Shown here: piece by piece, positions 33,855 through 42,440 of the stretch | How positions within the stretch are numbered: the first letter of the stretch is position 1 | Layout of the letters: each line of letters opens with the position of its first letter | Assembly: GCF_017873235.1 (NCBI RefSeq) | Contig: NZ_JAGGJZ010000011.1 | Coordinates: 1-42,440 of the forward strand | Direction: 5' to 3' | Length of the DNA stretch: 42,440 bases | DNA from: Clostridium moniliforme | Lineage (GTDB): Bacteria > Bacillota > Clostridia > Clostridiales > Clostridiaceae | Notes under the pieces: generated by a model | The model's database searches: none | What the model was told of the DNA's origin: nothing | What the model saw: the letters and a program-made list of their open reading frames with translations, nothing else | Made by a program: the position numbers and the translations under genes

Positions 33855-34667
33855 ATGAAAAATTTATTTTCTATTGGTGAAGTTTCAAAGATTAAAAAGA
33901 TAACCATAAAGGCTTTAAGATATTATCATAAAATGGGTATTCTTATTCCAAGTTATGTTGATGAAGAAACAGGTTATAGATATTATTCTATAGATCAATT
34001 TATTTATATAGATATTATAAAAGGATGTAGGGCTTTAGGAACAAGTATAAAAGAACTTCAAGAAATTTTTAAGGAATGTAATACTGATAAATTATTAGAA
34101 TTTTTAGAAGTAAAGAAAAAAGAAGCAGAAGAAAATATAAATAAAATGAAAGAGATAATTAAAAATATTGATGATTTAAATGAAACCGTAAAAACTTCTA
34201 GAAGTATATTAGAAAATGATGAAATCGATATTAAATTTTTTGATGAACGTTATGTAATTACATCACCATGTAAAGAAGCTGGTAGCTTAAAGGAATTACT
34301 TTATTACTCAGATTTAGAAAGAGTAATTCAAGATAAAGATATAAAAATATCTTTGGATAGGGGAATAATGTATGAATTTAATTCAAATGGAAAAATAAAT
34401 CCTTTATATGTTTTTAATGTAATAGATGTTGAAGAAAATACAGATATAGACTTAGAAGATAATATAAAAATATTACCAAAAGGAAAATATTTAACTCTAA
34501 ATTATAGTAAAGATAATGAGAATGAACGTATTAGAAAAGTAATTAATTATGCAAAGGAGCATAATTTAAAAATTAAAAATTTTATTGAAATGGAACTTTT
34601 TAATGACATCTTTAATATAGAGTCTTATAATTGTCAAATTCAAATTCTTGTAGAAGATAGTAATTAA
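33855..34667 (+). CDS. MerR-family regulator with effector-binding domain
   Basis: A 270-residue regulator. I chose the ATG at 33855, which has AGGAAG upstream and starts exactly at the usual MerR opening (MKNLFSIGEVSKIKKITIKA). Residues 1-70 are the winged helix (LRYYHKMGILIPSYVDEETG, YRYYSIDQ), 75-115 a dimerisation coiled coil, and 120-270 a GyrI/BmrR-like effector domain. BmrR-type regulators bind bulky cationic drugs and activate efflux genes. No efflux gene is adjacent, so its target is unknown. It is divergent from the GNAT acetyltransferase gene, an arrangement often seen when the regulator controls the enzyme. Confidence 0.85.
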   Translation: MKNLFSIGEVSKIKKITIKALRYYHKMGILIPSYVDEETGYRYYSIDQFIYIDIIKGCRALGTSIKELQEIFKECNTDKLLEFLEVKKKEAEENINKMKEIIKNIDDLNETVKTSRSILENDEIDIKFFDERYVITSPCKEAGSLKELLYYSDLERVIQDKDIKISLDRGIMYEFNSNGKINPLYVFNVIDVEENTDIDLEDNIKILPKGKYLTLNYSKDNENERIRKVINYAKEHNLKIKNFIEMELFNDIFNIESYNCQIQILVEDSN

Positions 34668-34836
34668 ATAAAATTAAAATTGTTTGTGAATATAATAAGA
34701 CTATGATATTATATAAACCTATAAATATCCCCCTATATGTTTTTGTAAATTTCAAGTTTATAATTCTTATTATTACAAAGTTATAAAAAGGGAATTTATT
34801 AGAATTAGCAATAATCAAAATGGAGGAAATCAAATA

Positions 34837-35178
34837 ATGATTAAATTACCAAATTGTCCAAAATGTAATTCAGAGTATACTTATGAAGATGGAGTTTTAT
34901 TAATTTGTCCAGAATGTGCTCATGAATGGACTTTAGGATCAGAAAATGAAAATAATGAAGATGACCTTATAGTTAAAGATTCTAACGGAAACATTTTAAA
35001 TGATGGTGATTCTGTAACTATAATTAAAGATCTTAAAGTAAAAGGATGTTCATCAGCCCTAAAAAAAGGTACAAAAGTAAAGAATATACGTTTAGTTGAA
35101 GGCGATCATAATATTGATTGTAAAATTGATGGATTTGGAGCTATGCAATTAAAATCTGAATTTGTTAAAAAGTTATAA
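34837..35178 (+). CDS. PhnA/YjdM family zinc-ribbon protein
   Basis: A 113-residue protein with an N-terminal zinc ribbon ([13 protein letters not shown] and ICPECAHEW: four Cys in two CxxC knuckles) followed by the family's [20 protein letters not shown] beta region. It was first named after a position beside the E. coli phosphonate operon, but has no proven role in phosphonate use. The function remains unknown. AATGGAGG precedes the ATG. Monocistronic with a strong terminator. Confidence 0.9.
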   Translation: MIKLPNCPKCNSEYTYEDGVLLICPECAHEWTLGSENENNEDDLIVKDSNGNILNDGDSVTIIKDLKVKGCSSALKKGTKVKNIRLVEGDHNIDCKIDGFGAMQLKSEFVKKL

Positions 35179-35221
35179 AAGATAGAATATACAATTTAAA
35201 ATAATTAAAAATATTGAAAAT

Positions 35222-35255
35222 AAAAACACCTATAGAAAATCTATAGGTGTTTTTA
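35222..35255 (+). terminator. Terminator after the PhnA-like gene
   Basis: AAAAACACCTATAGA and TCTATAGGTGTTTTT are exact complements with a 4-base loop, ending in a T-run. Confidence 0.9.
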
Positions 35256-35376
35256 TTTAAGTTTTAAATTACTTTAATGGTGATTGTGTTTGAGATATTT
35301 TTTTATACGTATTTATTGTAAGTATTTTGGATATAATCGAGAATAGTGATTATTTAATTAAAAAAGAGGTAAGTTT

Positions 35377-38136
35377 ATGAAAACTGTAAAATCAATAAAG
35401 AACTATCCAATAATTACTTATACATTTATATTTTTATTTATTTTTTCTTTATATTATGGTCTATTTTTAATAGAAGGTAAAACGTTAATATGGAAAAGTG
35501 ATGGAATTAATCAGCATTTTTCTATACTTTATGATTTTAATGAGATTATTAGAAATTTTATTAAAAATCCCTTAGATGGAATTAGTGAATGGTCATGGAA
35601 TATAGGTTATGGAAGTGATATAATAGGTGCTTATTCTTATTATGTTATAGGAGATCCATTTTCATATTTATCATTATTATTTCCATTGGATAAATTAGAA
35701 ATAGTATATGATTTATTAATTGCTCTTAGGTTATATTTTACTGGAGTAGCGTTTATATTATATTGTAAGAGGATTAAATTCTCTAATTATGGATCTATTT
35801 TAGGAGGAATTTCCTATGCTTTTTCAGGATTTATAATAATGTCTGCAATAAGACATCCTTATTTTATTAATCCCTTAATAATACTTCCACTTGTTTTTAT
35901 TTGTATAGAAAATATATTAGATAATAAGAAAAAATATTTATTTTCTATTATTGTTTCAGTATCTATGATTTCTAATTTTTACTTTGCTTATATGCTTGCA
36001 ATTATAAGTATAATATATTCTTTTTTAAGATACTTTGAATTAAAAAACTTAAAAAATATAAAATTTAGTAGGTACTTTTTTAATTTGCTGTTGTACTTTA
36101 TTATAGGAATTTTAATATCGTCCGTTATATTTTTGCCAACCCTTTATTCAATATTAACGTCATCTAGAATTTTAAGTGATAATACACAACAATCAATATT
36201 AATTTATCCTATAGCTTATTATATTAATTTAATATATTCTTCTATTTCAAGCGGAAGTTATCCTTTTTGGACTGTACTTACATTACCAGTATTAACATTT
36301 ATATTATTACCATTATTCATTAGAAATAGAAAAAATCATAAAACTTATTTTTATATGACTATAATATTTTCTATAATGATTTTAATACCTTTTTTTGGTT
36401 CTGCCATGAATGGTTTTTCCTCTATATCTAATAGATGGTCCTTTGTATTTGCATTTATTTCAAGTTTAATAATAGTATTAGGATTCGATAATATAAAAAG
36501 TATAAATAAAGTAGATATTTTATGGAGTATATTTATACTTTCTATTTTCTTTGTATTTGGAATTATAAAACTTAAATTTCCTAAAGTTAAAAATGAAGTT
36601 TTTCCAAGTGTATTTTTAGGAATAATAACAATTGGGTTTATATTGTATTATTTAAAATTAAAGAGAAAAAATATATTAAAAAATAATAGAATATTATTTT
36701 GGGGATTATGTATTTTACTTTCATTAAATATAATTTTTAATAATTATTATAGATATAGTATTAATGGAAACAAATATATTAAAGAATTTTTAGATAGGGG
36801 TGAGGCTTTTTCATACTATAAAGATTCTTTTAATGGTGCAGAAAAATATATTAAAAGTAATGATAAATCCTTTTATAGAATAAGTAAGGCTGATAATGTA
36901 TCTCGTGATAAAACTAGAAATAATTCTATAGTATTAAATTATAATGGAATAGATTCTTTTTTATCTATAAATAATGGATATTTAGCGGAATTTTCTAGAA
37001 GCTTAAATAATAGAGCTTTTACCCCTAATAGTCCAATAATTAATTTTGATAATAGACCTATAGTAAGTAGTTTAATGGGAGTTAAATATTATATAAGTAA
37101 AGAGTATGAAGATCCAAGATTCGATTCATCAATAAATAAGGTTAAAAATATTGGAGAATTTTCTATATACAAAAATAATAATGTTTTACCTTTTGGATAT
37201 GTTTATTCTAATATATTAGATATTGGTACATTTGATAGTTTAAATGGATTAGAAAAGGAAGAAGCATTAGTTTATTGTGCAAGTGTGGATTCTAAATATT
37301 CTAAGATCAATATAAAAAGTATACCTTCTAAATTAGAAAATATAATATTTGATACTAAAAATAGTACAGCAAAGATTAGTTATAATAAGATTACTGTAAC
37401 CAAACCAAATGAGACGGTTATTTTAAATATTAATAATAAATCAGAAGGAAATATATATGTAAATATTAGAAACTTAAAATTTACACCTTTTTCAAAAGGC
37501 TTAGAAGGAAAAGGTGAAAGTAAAGATTTTAATAATAAAATAAAACATCTAGTTAAAAAGTTATATAACATTAATAATGGGGATGGTTTTAAGATAAATG
37601 CATCATATAAAAATATAAGTAAAAATTTTAATAAACCAGATGGGTTAGATGCTTCAGGATACTTTGATATGGATAATATATTATATAATTTAGGATATCA
37701 TAATGATCTAGATAGTAGTGAACCTATTATACTAACATTTAAAAATCCAGGTGAATATAGTTATGATGACTTAGAGGTAATTAACTTACCTATTAAAAAG
37801 TATGATGAAGAATTTAAAAAGCTTAGATCAAATAATTTTGTTATAGATAAGGTATATAACGATAAAATATTAGGAAATATAAATTCTTCTAAAGATGGTA
37901 TACTTACCTTTCAAATTCCATATTGTAGGGGTTGGGAAGTTAAGGTAAATGGAAAAATGGTAGAAACTTTTCCAGTAAATAAAGCTTTCTTAGGAATAAA
38001 TATAGAATCTGGGAAAAGTGAAATAGAATTAAAATATAAAACACCATTGTTAAGAATTGGATTAGTGATTACTATAATTGGAATTACTATTCTTTTAGTT
38101 TTTATAATTTTAGAAAAGAGAAATAAAGATACTTAG
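35377..38136 (+). CDS. YfhO-family multispan membrane protein
   Basis: A 919-residue membrane protein with about a dozen transmembrane helices over residues 10-450, a large external region (about 470-880) and a last helix near the C-terminus (RIGLVITIIGITILLVFIIL). The N-terminal SDGINQHFSILYDF with acidic residue, WNIGYGSDIIGAYSYYVIGD and GISYAFSGFIIMSAIRHPYF are typical YfhO signatures. In B. subtilis and Listeria relatives the protein adds sugar to lipoteichoic acid from a lipid donor. Whether it does so here is inferred. AAGAGGT precedes the ATG. The GT39-like gene follows 58 bases on, so they are probably cotranscribed. Confidence 0.86.
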   Translation: MKTVKSIKNYPIITYTFIFLFIFSLYYGLFLIEGKTLIWKSDGINQHFSILYDFNEIIRNFIKNPLDGISEWSWNIGYGSDIIGAYSYYVIGDPFSYLSLLFPLDKLEIVYDLLIALRLYFTGVAFILYCKRIKFSNYGSILGGISYAFSGFIIMSAIRHPYFINPLIILPLVFICIENILDNKKKYLFSIIVSVSMISNFYFAYMLAIISIIYSFLRYFELKNLKNIKFSRYFFNLLLYFIIGILISSVIFLPTLYSILTSSRILSDNTQQSILIYPIAYYINLIYSSISSGSYPFWTVLTLPVLTFILLPLFIRNRKNHKTYFYMTIIFSIMILIPFFGSAMNGFSSISNRWSFVFAFISSLIIVLGFDNIKSINKVDILWSIFILSIFFVFGIIKLKFPKVKNEVFPSVFLGIITIGFILYYLKLKRKNILKNNRILFWGLCILLSLNIIFNNYYRYSINGNKYIKEFLDRGEAFSYYKDSFNGAEKYIKSNDKSFYRISKADNVSRDKTRNNSIVLNYNGIDSFLSINNGYLAEFSRSLNNRAFTPNSPIINFDNRPIVSSLMGVKYYISKEYEDPRFDSSINKVKNIGEFSIYKNNNVLPFGYVYSNILDIGTFDSLNGLEKEEALVYCASVDSKYSKINIKSIPSKLENIIFDTKNSTAKISYNKITVTKPNETVILNINNKSEGNIYVNIRNLKFTPFSKGLEGKGESKDFNNKIKHLVKKLYNINNGDGFKINASYKNISKNFNKPDGLDASGYFDMDNILYNLGYHNDLDSSEPIILTFKNPGEYSYDDLEVINLPIKKYDEEFKKLRSNNFVIDKVYNDKILGNINSSKDGILTFQIPYCRGWEVKVNGKMVETFPVNKAFLGINIESGKSEIELKYKTPLLRIGLVITIIGITILLVFIILEKRNKDT

Positions 38137-38194
38137 GATTGTGTGATATAATCAGCTTGTACATTAGATTATAATTCATGAGAGGATTAATAAT

Positions 38195-39622
38195 ATGTTT
38201 GTAAATTTTATAAAGAAGTCATCATGGTTAGTTGTTACTGGAATTACACTAATTATATTAGGTGTAATGGTAAATTTAAATATTTCTCCCATTGGAAAAG
38301 TTAATTTATTACTAAGTGATAATATAAATGTATTTTTATATATTTTCTTATCATTGTTTATAGGGCTTTTATTATATCGAATAAAAAATAATAAATACTT
38401 TTTATTAGCATTATTTTTAACAGCGTTAATTATAAGAGTTATTTGGGTTTTAAATATTTATAGTCTTCCAGTATCGGATTTTATGCAAATGTATAATGGA
38501 GCACAAGATATATTAAATGGAAATATTGACGCTTTAAGAGGAAGTGAATATTTTCAAACATGGGTATATCAACTAGGATTTACTTTTTTTCAATACGTTA
38601 TAATTAATATTTTTGGAAATTCAATAGGTGTATTAAAGTTAGTTAATGCTATTATAACTTCTTGTATTCCCATAGTTATTTACTTAATATGTAATACTTT
38701 AAAAAAGGGGAAAAGTGCTAGGGTTCCTGCTTTAATATACTGTTTTTATGTCACAAGTATAGCAATGACCTCTGTATTAACTAATCAACATCTTTCAACT
38801 TTACTTATTTATTTCGGATTGTATTTATTAATAAGTAAAGAAAAATACTTTTTTAGTATTATTTATGTTGGAGTAATAATTTCTTTAGGAAATATAATTA
38901 GACCAGAGGGTATTATAGTTATAATTGCAATAGTATTATTTTTAATATTTAATGATTTTGAAAATATTAAAAATCCTAAGAGATTTTTAAAATATAATAT
39001 TTTAAGACCTACATTAATAGTAGCTATATACTTAATAACAAGCACAATGGTGTCAGGAGCATTTAAGTTAAGTGGATATACTGATTATTCTTTATCTAAT
39101 AGAGAGCCTTACTGGAAATTTGTAGTTGGATTAAATGATAAGCATGGTGGACTTTGGAATTCTGAAGATGGTGATTTAGTTAATAGGTATCCATTAGGAG
39201 AAAAAAGAGATGATTATGAAAAACAATTAATTTTAGATAGGCTTAAAGATAAGGAAAAAGTAATAAACTTATTTAATAAAAAATTCCGTTATATGTGGAC
39301 AAAAAATGATTTTGGAAGTCTTTCATTTTCTCTAAACTATAAAGGGGCATCTAAACATTTGATGAAGTTACTTTTAAAAATAGAAAAGGTTCAATTTATA
39401 ATTATAGTATCTTTAGCATTTTTATCAGTAATTATAAGTGTGTTTAAAAGAATCAAATTTGGTTATTATCATCTTTTTATGATAATACTAATTGGATATG
39501 TGTTGTCTCATTTAATTTTAGAAGTACAAACAAGATATAGATATTTTATAATTCCTACTTTAGTAATTTTATCAATAGAAGCAATATCCTCTATGAACAA
39601 ATATAGAAATAATTACGATTAG
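38195..39622 (+). CDS. GT39-like membrane glycosyltransferase
   Basis: A 475-residue protein with about eleven membrane helices. The first external loop has the acidic signature SLPVSDFMQMYNGAQDILNG that characterises GT39/ArnT-like polyprenyl-phosphate glycosyltransferases (Asp in the SD pair), and a later loop has ILRPTLIVA and the YSLSNREPYWKFVVGLNDKHGG stretch. Such enzymes use a lipid-linked sugar to decorate proteins or wall polymers outside the cell. The acceptor cannot be told. GAGAGGA precedes the ATG. It pairs with the YfhO-type gene upstream, which suggests one wall-polymer modification unit. Confidence 0.8.
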   Translation: MFVNFIKKSSWLVVTGITLIILGVMVNLNISPIGKVNLLLSDNINVFLYIFLSLFIGLLLYRIKNNKYFLLALFLTALIIRVIWVLNIYSLPVSDFMQMYNGAQDILNGNIDALRGSEYFQTWVYQLGFTFFQYVIINIFGNSIGVLKLVNAIITSCIPIVIYLICNTLKKGKSARVPALIYCFYVTSIAMTSVLTNQHLSTLLIYFGLYLLISKEKYFFSIIYVGVIISLGNIIRPEGIIVIIAIVLFLIFNDFENIKNPKRFLKYNILRPTLIVAIYLITSTMVSGAFKLSGYTDYSLSNREPYWKFVVGLNDKHGGLWNSEDGDLVNRYPLGEKRDDYEKQLILDRLKDKEKVINLFNKKFRYMWTKNDFGSLSFSLNYKGASKHLMKLLLKIEKVQFIIIVSLAFLSVIISVFKRIKFGYYHLFMIILIGYVLSHLILEVQTRYRYFIIPTLVILSIEAISSMNKYRNNYD

Positions 39623-39645
39623 ATAATTATGATAAATAATAAAAT

Positions 39646-39684
39646 TAAGGTGATAGATTTTAAATCTATCACCTTAGTCTATTT
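39646..39684 (+). terminator. Terminator between the GT39-like gene and arcC
   Basis: TAAGGTGATAGATTT (39646-39660) and its exact complement (39662-39676) form a near-continuous palindrome, with ATTTTT a few bases on. It separates convergent genes. Confidence 0.78.
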
Positions 39685-39699
39685 TTAGGTGTAGTTTTA

Positions 39700-40644
39700 T
39701 TACTTTACTATTTTTGTTCCAGATTTTCCAACTAAAGCATCATTAGCTCGGCTAAGAGAAGCAATTATTGCTGATTTATTTTCACCAGATTGAACGAACT
39801 TTTTACAAGCTTCAACCTTTGGTAACATACTTCCTGGAGCAAATTGTCCTTCTTCAATATATTTATCTACTTCTTCAATATTTATTTCTTCTAATGCTTT
39901 TTGGTTTGGTTTATTAAAGTTTACACAAACTCTATCAACAGCTGTAAGTATTAAAAGTACATCTGCATCTAAAAGTTCTGCAAGCTTTTCAGCAGCAAAG
40001 TCTTTATCAATAACTGCTGGAACTCCAACTAAGTCATTTCCTTCTTTTACTACTGGTATTCCACCGCCACCGCAAGCTACAACTACGAAGCCATCTGAAA
40101 CCATTTTTTCTATAATATCTTTTTCAACTATATCAACAGGCTTTGGTGAAGCAACAACTCTTCTATATCCTCTTCCTGCATCTTCTTTCATTACATAACC
40201 TTTATCTTTTTGAAGCTTTTCTGCTTCTTCCTTGCTATAGAATGAACCGATTGGTTTAGTAGGATTTTTAAATCCATTATCATTTTTATCTACAACTACT
40301 TGAGTTACCATAGTTCCAACTGATTTTTGAATATTTCTATTTTTTAATTCTTCTAATATAGAATTTTGTAGGTGATATCCTATATATCCTTGTGAAAATG
40401 CTCCTACAACATCAAATGGGAATAATGTATTATTATTATCAGCTTGATATGCAGCTTCTAAACTAGCTAAGATTTGACCAACTTGTGGTCCATTTCCGTG
40501 TACTATTGAAACTTGATGTCCAGCTTCTATTAAATCTACTACTGACTTAGCAGTTTCTTTACAAGTTTTAAGTTGTCCTTCTGCACTTTTATCTTTTGGA
40601 TCTGCTTGTAATGCATTTCCACCTAATGCTAAAACTATCTTCAT
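39700..40644 (-). CDS. arcC: Carbamate kinase (ArcC)
   Basis: A 314-residue cytoplasmic kinase that makes ATP, ammonia and CO2 from carbamoyl phosphate and ADP, the last step of the arginine deiminase pathway. Family motifs are complete: ALGGNAL at the start, VSIVHGNGPQVGQILA, DVVGAFSQGYIGYHLQ, DAGRGYRRVVASPKP, VVACGGGGIPVV, VPAVIDKDFAAEKLA, LILTAVDRVCVNF and FAPGSMLPKVEAC. Length is normal. AAGGAGG precedes the ATG. Last gene of the arcB-arcD-arcC group on this strand; a set of short direct repeats fills the leader. Confidence 0.97.
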   Translation of the reverse strand: MKIVLALGGNALQADPKDKSAEGQLKTCKETAKSVVDLIEAGHQVSIVHGNGPQVGQILASLEAAYQADNNNTLFPFDVVGAFSQGYIGYHLQNSILEELKNRNIQKSVGTMVTQVVVDKNDNGFKNPTKPIGSFYSKEEAEKLQKDKGYVMKEDAGRGYRRVVASPKPVDIVEKDIIEKMVSDGFVVVACGGGGIPVVKEGNDLVGVPAVIDKDFAAEKLAELLDADVLLILTAVDRVCVNFNKPNQKALEEINIEEVDKYIEEGQFAPGSMLPKVEACKKFVQSGENKSAIIASLSRANDALVGKSGTKIVK

Positions 40645-40675
40645 AATTTTATCCTCCTTATAATTGAGTAAAATT

Positions 40676-40785
40676 TTATCATCTGTAAATTTAATTAAAA
40701 TTATTTTATAAATTATAATATTTTATCTTTTGTTCTTTTAAATTAAAAAATTTATCTTTTGTAAATTTAACATCTTATCTTTTGT
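40676..40785. repeat. Short direct repeats in the arcD-arcC gap
   Basis: TTATCTTTTGT occurs three times exactly (40723-40733, 40752-40762, 40775-40785), and TTATCATCTGT at 40676-40686 is a fourth copy with two changes. Copies at 40676 and 40752 share a further eight bases (AAATTTAA). Center spacing is about 47, 29 and 23 bases. The gap otherwise is pure AT-rich DNA. Confidence 0.7.
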
Positions 40786-40803
40786 TTATTTATTTTATTA
40801 TGA

Positions 40804-42246
40804 TTAAATAGTAACCTTACCAGTTGCAAGTAAGATAATAGCTAATATACCAATTGCTAAAATTACTATCATAACAACATTTTCTTTTCCTTCAAAAACC
40901 TTTTGATCAGGATTAGTTTCCTTTTTAGCTTTCCAATAGAATATAATTCCTATTGCATAAAGAATGAAACATAATAATAAGTATTTTAATCCTGCAGCAT
41001 AACATAACCATATAGCATAAATTGTTGCTATAGTTGAAGCTATTTTATCTTTAGTTCTTCCTTCAGGATTTACATCGTATGTTTCTCCTGAATAGGATAA
41101 TTTCATTGCATACATTGCACTTAAAAGATATGGAACAAGTATAGCAGTACTTGCTATTGAATAAAGAGCTTGATAAGTACTATTTGAAACTAAAGTTAAT
41201 AATAAGAAAACTTCTACTAATATGTTAGTAATAATTAATGATCCAACTGGAGCATCATTTTCATTTACTTTTGAGAATATTTTTGGAAGTGCACCATCTT
41301 TTGCAGCAACAAATGGAATTTCAGCTGAAAGTAATGTCCATCCAAGTAAAGAACCAAATAGTGAAATAATTAAACCTAAGTTAATTAAAACAGCACCCCA
41401 TTTACCAACAGCAAATTCTAAAACATAAGCCATTGATGGGTTTTGTAAGTTTGCTAAATCCATTCTCTTCATAACACCAAGTGCCATTAATGAAATTAAC
41501 ATATAAATGCATAATGTTCCTATTAGTCCAATAACAGTTGCTTTACCAACATCACTTTGTTTCTTAGCTCTACCAGATACAACAACTGCACCTTCAATAC
41601 CTATGAAACACCATAATGTTACAAGCATTGTATTTTTAGCTTGATCTATTACACTACCTAAGTCTGGACTTCCCCAGAATTCAAATGTGAAATTATCGAA
41701 GTGGAATGCAAATATTGCAGCTACTATAAATACAAAAATAGGTACTAATTTAGCTATAGTTGTAATTAAGTTAACTAAAGCTGCTCCGCTTACACCTTTA
41801 AAAATTAATAGTGCGAAAGCCCATACTAAAATGGAAGCACCTATAACAGAAGCTAAATTATTTCCTTCTCCAAATATAGGGAAAAAGTATCCTATAGCTC
41901 CGAATAATAATACTGCGTAAGAAACATTTCCAATCCAAGCACTTAACCAATATCCCCATGCTGAATTGAAACCTATATAATCACCAAAACCAGCTTTAGC
42001 ATAGCTATAAACACCACCACTTAATTCTGGTTTTCTATTTGCTAATGCTTGATAAACAAAAGCAAGTGCTATCATACCAATACCAGTTATAACCCAACCT
42101 AAAATAATTGCACCAGATCCAGCTCCTCTTGCCATATCTGAAGGTAAATTGAAGGCTCCACCACCGATCATTGAACCTACAATTAGGGCTGCAAGCGAAG
42201 CAAATCCAAGATTTCTTTCTTCACCAGTAGATTGTTGTTCTGACAT
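40804..42246 (-). CDS. arcD: Arginine/ornithine antiporter (ArcD)
   Basis: A 480-residue APC-superfamily antiporter with about twelve membrane helices that brings arginine in against ornithine, without energy cost. Family motifs include [20 protein letters not shown] in TM1, [38 protein letters not shown] and [21 protein letters not shown] chose the ATG at 42246 with AGGGAG eight bases upstream; a GTG at 42255 is in frame. It lies 96 bases after arcB with a terminator-like hairpin between, and 160 bases before arcC. Confidence 0.95.
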   Translation of the reverse strand: MSEQQSTGEERNLGFASLAALIVGSMIGGGAFNLPSDMARGAGSGAIILGWVITGIGMIALAFVYQALANRKPELSGGVYSYAKAGFGDYIGFNSAWGYWLSAWIGNVSYAVLLFGAIGYFFPIFGEGNNLASVIGASILVWAFALLIFKGVSGAALVNLITTIAKLVPIFVFIVAAIFAFHFDNFTFEFWGSPDLGSVIDQAKNTMLVTLWCFIGIEGAVVVSGRAKKQSDVGKATVIGLIGTLCIYMLISLMALGVMKRMDLANLQNPSMAYVLEFAVGKWGAVLINLGLIISLFGSLLGWTLLSAEIPFVAAKDGALPKIFSKVNENDAPVGSLIITNILVEVFLLLTLVSNSTYQALYSIASTAILVPYLLSAMYAMKLSYSGETYDVNPEGRTKDKIASTIATIYAIWLCYAAGLKYLLLCFILYAIGIIFYWKAKKETNPDQKVFEGKENVVMIVILAIGILAIILLATGKVTI

Positions 42247-42285
42247 AATATTCACTCCCTATTCAATTAAAAATAAATTATTTAT

Positions 42286-42325
42286 ATAAAAAACTTTAGT
42301 CGACTATTAGGAAATAGTCGACTAA
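42286..42325 (-). terminator. Terminator-like hairpin between arcB and arcD
   Basis: TTAGTCGACTAT and ATAGTCGACTAA are exact complements (42296-42307 and 42314-42325) with a 6-base loop. On the minus strand they are followed by AAAG then T6. It lies within an otherwise co-oriented operon, so it likely lowers arcD-arcC expression relative to arcB. Confidence 0.8.
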
Positions 42326-42341
42326 TTCTAATGATATATTA

Positions 42342-42440
42342 CTATTTTCCTGCAGTTGCAACCATTACAGCTTTAATAGTATGCATTCTATTTTCAGCTT
42401 CATCAAATACTACTGAATTTCTACTTCTAAATACTTCGTC
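42342..42440 (-). CDS. arcB: Ornithine carbamoyltransferase, C-terminal end (partial)
   Basis: The last 32 residues read [20 protein letters not shown], then [12 protein letters not shown] and a stop. This is the highly conserved C-terminus of ornithine carbamoyltransferase ([18 protein letters not shown]). The gene runs off the right edge. Position before arcD and arcC makes it the catabolic enzyme (citrulline to ornithine and carbamoyl phosphate), arcB, rather than anabolic argF. Confidence 0.93.
   Translation of the reverse strand, partial: DEVFRSRNSVVFDEAENRMHTIKAVMVATAGK

Noticed and set aside
1..42440. CRISPR array, IS element or integrase
   Set aside because: No regularly spaced repeats, no transposase or recombinase motifs and no terminal inverted repeats were seen, including in the decayed region.

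Overview
The window is very AT-rich chromosomal DNA from a low-GC Gram-positive anaerobe, most likely a gut-associated Clostridium sensu stricto close to C. perfringens. The grounds are the arcB-arcD-arcC arginine deiminase genes, a bile salt hydrolase closely resembling C. perfringens CBH-1, FeoAB, the DnaI/DnaD-type replication pair, strong GGAGG ribosome binding sites and AGA/TTA-dominated codon use. Species is not proven. rlmH and walJ usually lie near oriC in Firmicutes, so the window may be origin-proximal (inference).

Layout. 1-400: four tRNA genes (Glu-UUC, Val-UAC, Glu-CUC, Asp-GUC) and a terminator. 0.43-2.96 kb: feoA-feoB ferrous iron uptake behind a 24-bp perfect palindrome. 2.97-10.1 kb: mostly minus-strand genes: helicase loader and DnaD-domain protein, an M23 peptidase (plus strand) meeting an S8 protease with no base between them, an MBL hydrolase, a small YdcZ-type transporter, and two proteins that look like catalytically altered members of the dimeric dUTPase and 2H phosphoesterase families. 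10.2-14.7 kb: a DUF1540 protein, murA, walJ, a SEC-C protein, a LUD-domain protein and rlmH.

14.8-23.1 kb is accessory and decaying. It holds two pieces of one formyl-CoA:oxalate CoA-transferase (frc) type gene about 2.5 kb apart, the first joined in frame to the C-terminal two thirds of a choloylglycine hydrolase fossil. Between the pieces lie a FusB-like EF-G-binding protein with a hairpin/T-run in its leader and a CD3324-type regulator. A frameshifted small gene with an apparently intact small partner follows. Then come intact genes of unknown biochemical role: a PEP-hydrolase-like TIM-barrel protein, a Tm-1-like (UPF0261) protein, and a regulator made of the same TIM-barrel domain fused to an AraC DNA-binding domain. 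An XRE-regulator fossil with five in-frame stops and no frameshift closes the region.

23.5-27 kb: a mannose-family PTS (EIIAB, EIIC, EIID) plus ManO (DUF956), with a clear sigma-54 promoter and no linked LevR-type activator. 27.2-30 kb: a dicarboxylate symporter and an intact bile salt hydrolase. 30.2-35.2 kb: an unknown anchored coiled-coil protein, a membrane-linked XRE regulator, a FliB-type lysine methylase, a GNAT acetyltransferase, a MerR regulator and a PhnA/YjdM zinc-ribbon protein. 35.4-39.6 kb: a YfhO-family and a GT39-like multispan membrane protein. 39.7-42.4 kb: arcC, arcD and the 3' end of arcB on the minus strand.

The best candidate for an undescribed system is the 19.1-22.5 kb block, where a sensor built from a paralogue of the enzyme probably controls a split Tm-1-like gene pair. 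No CRISPR array, transposase or intact prophage was seen.
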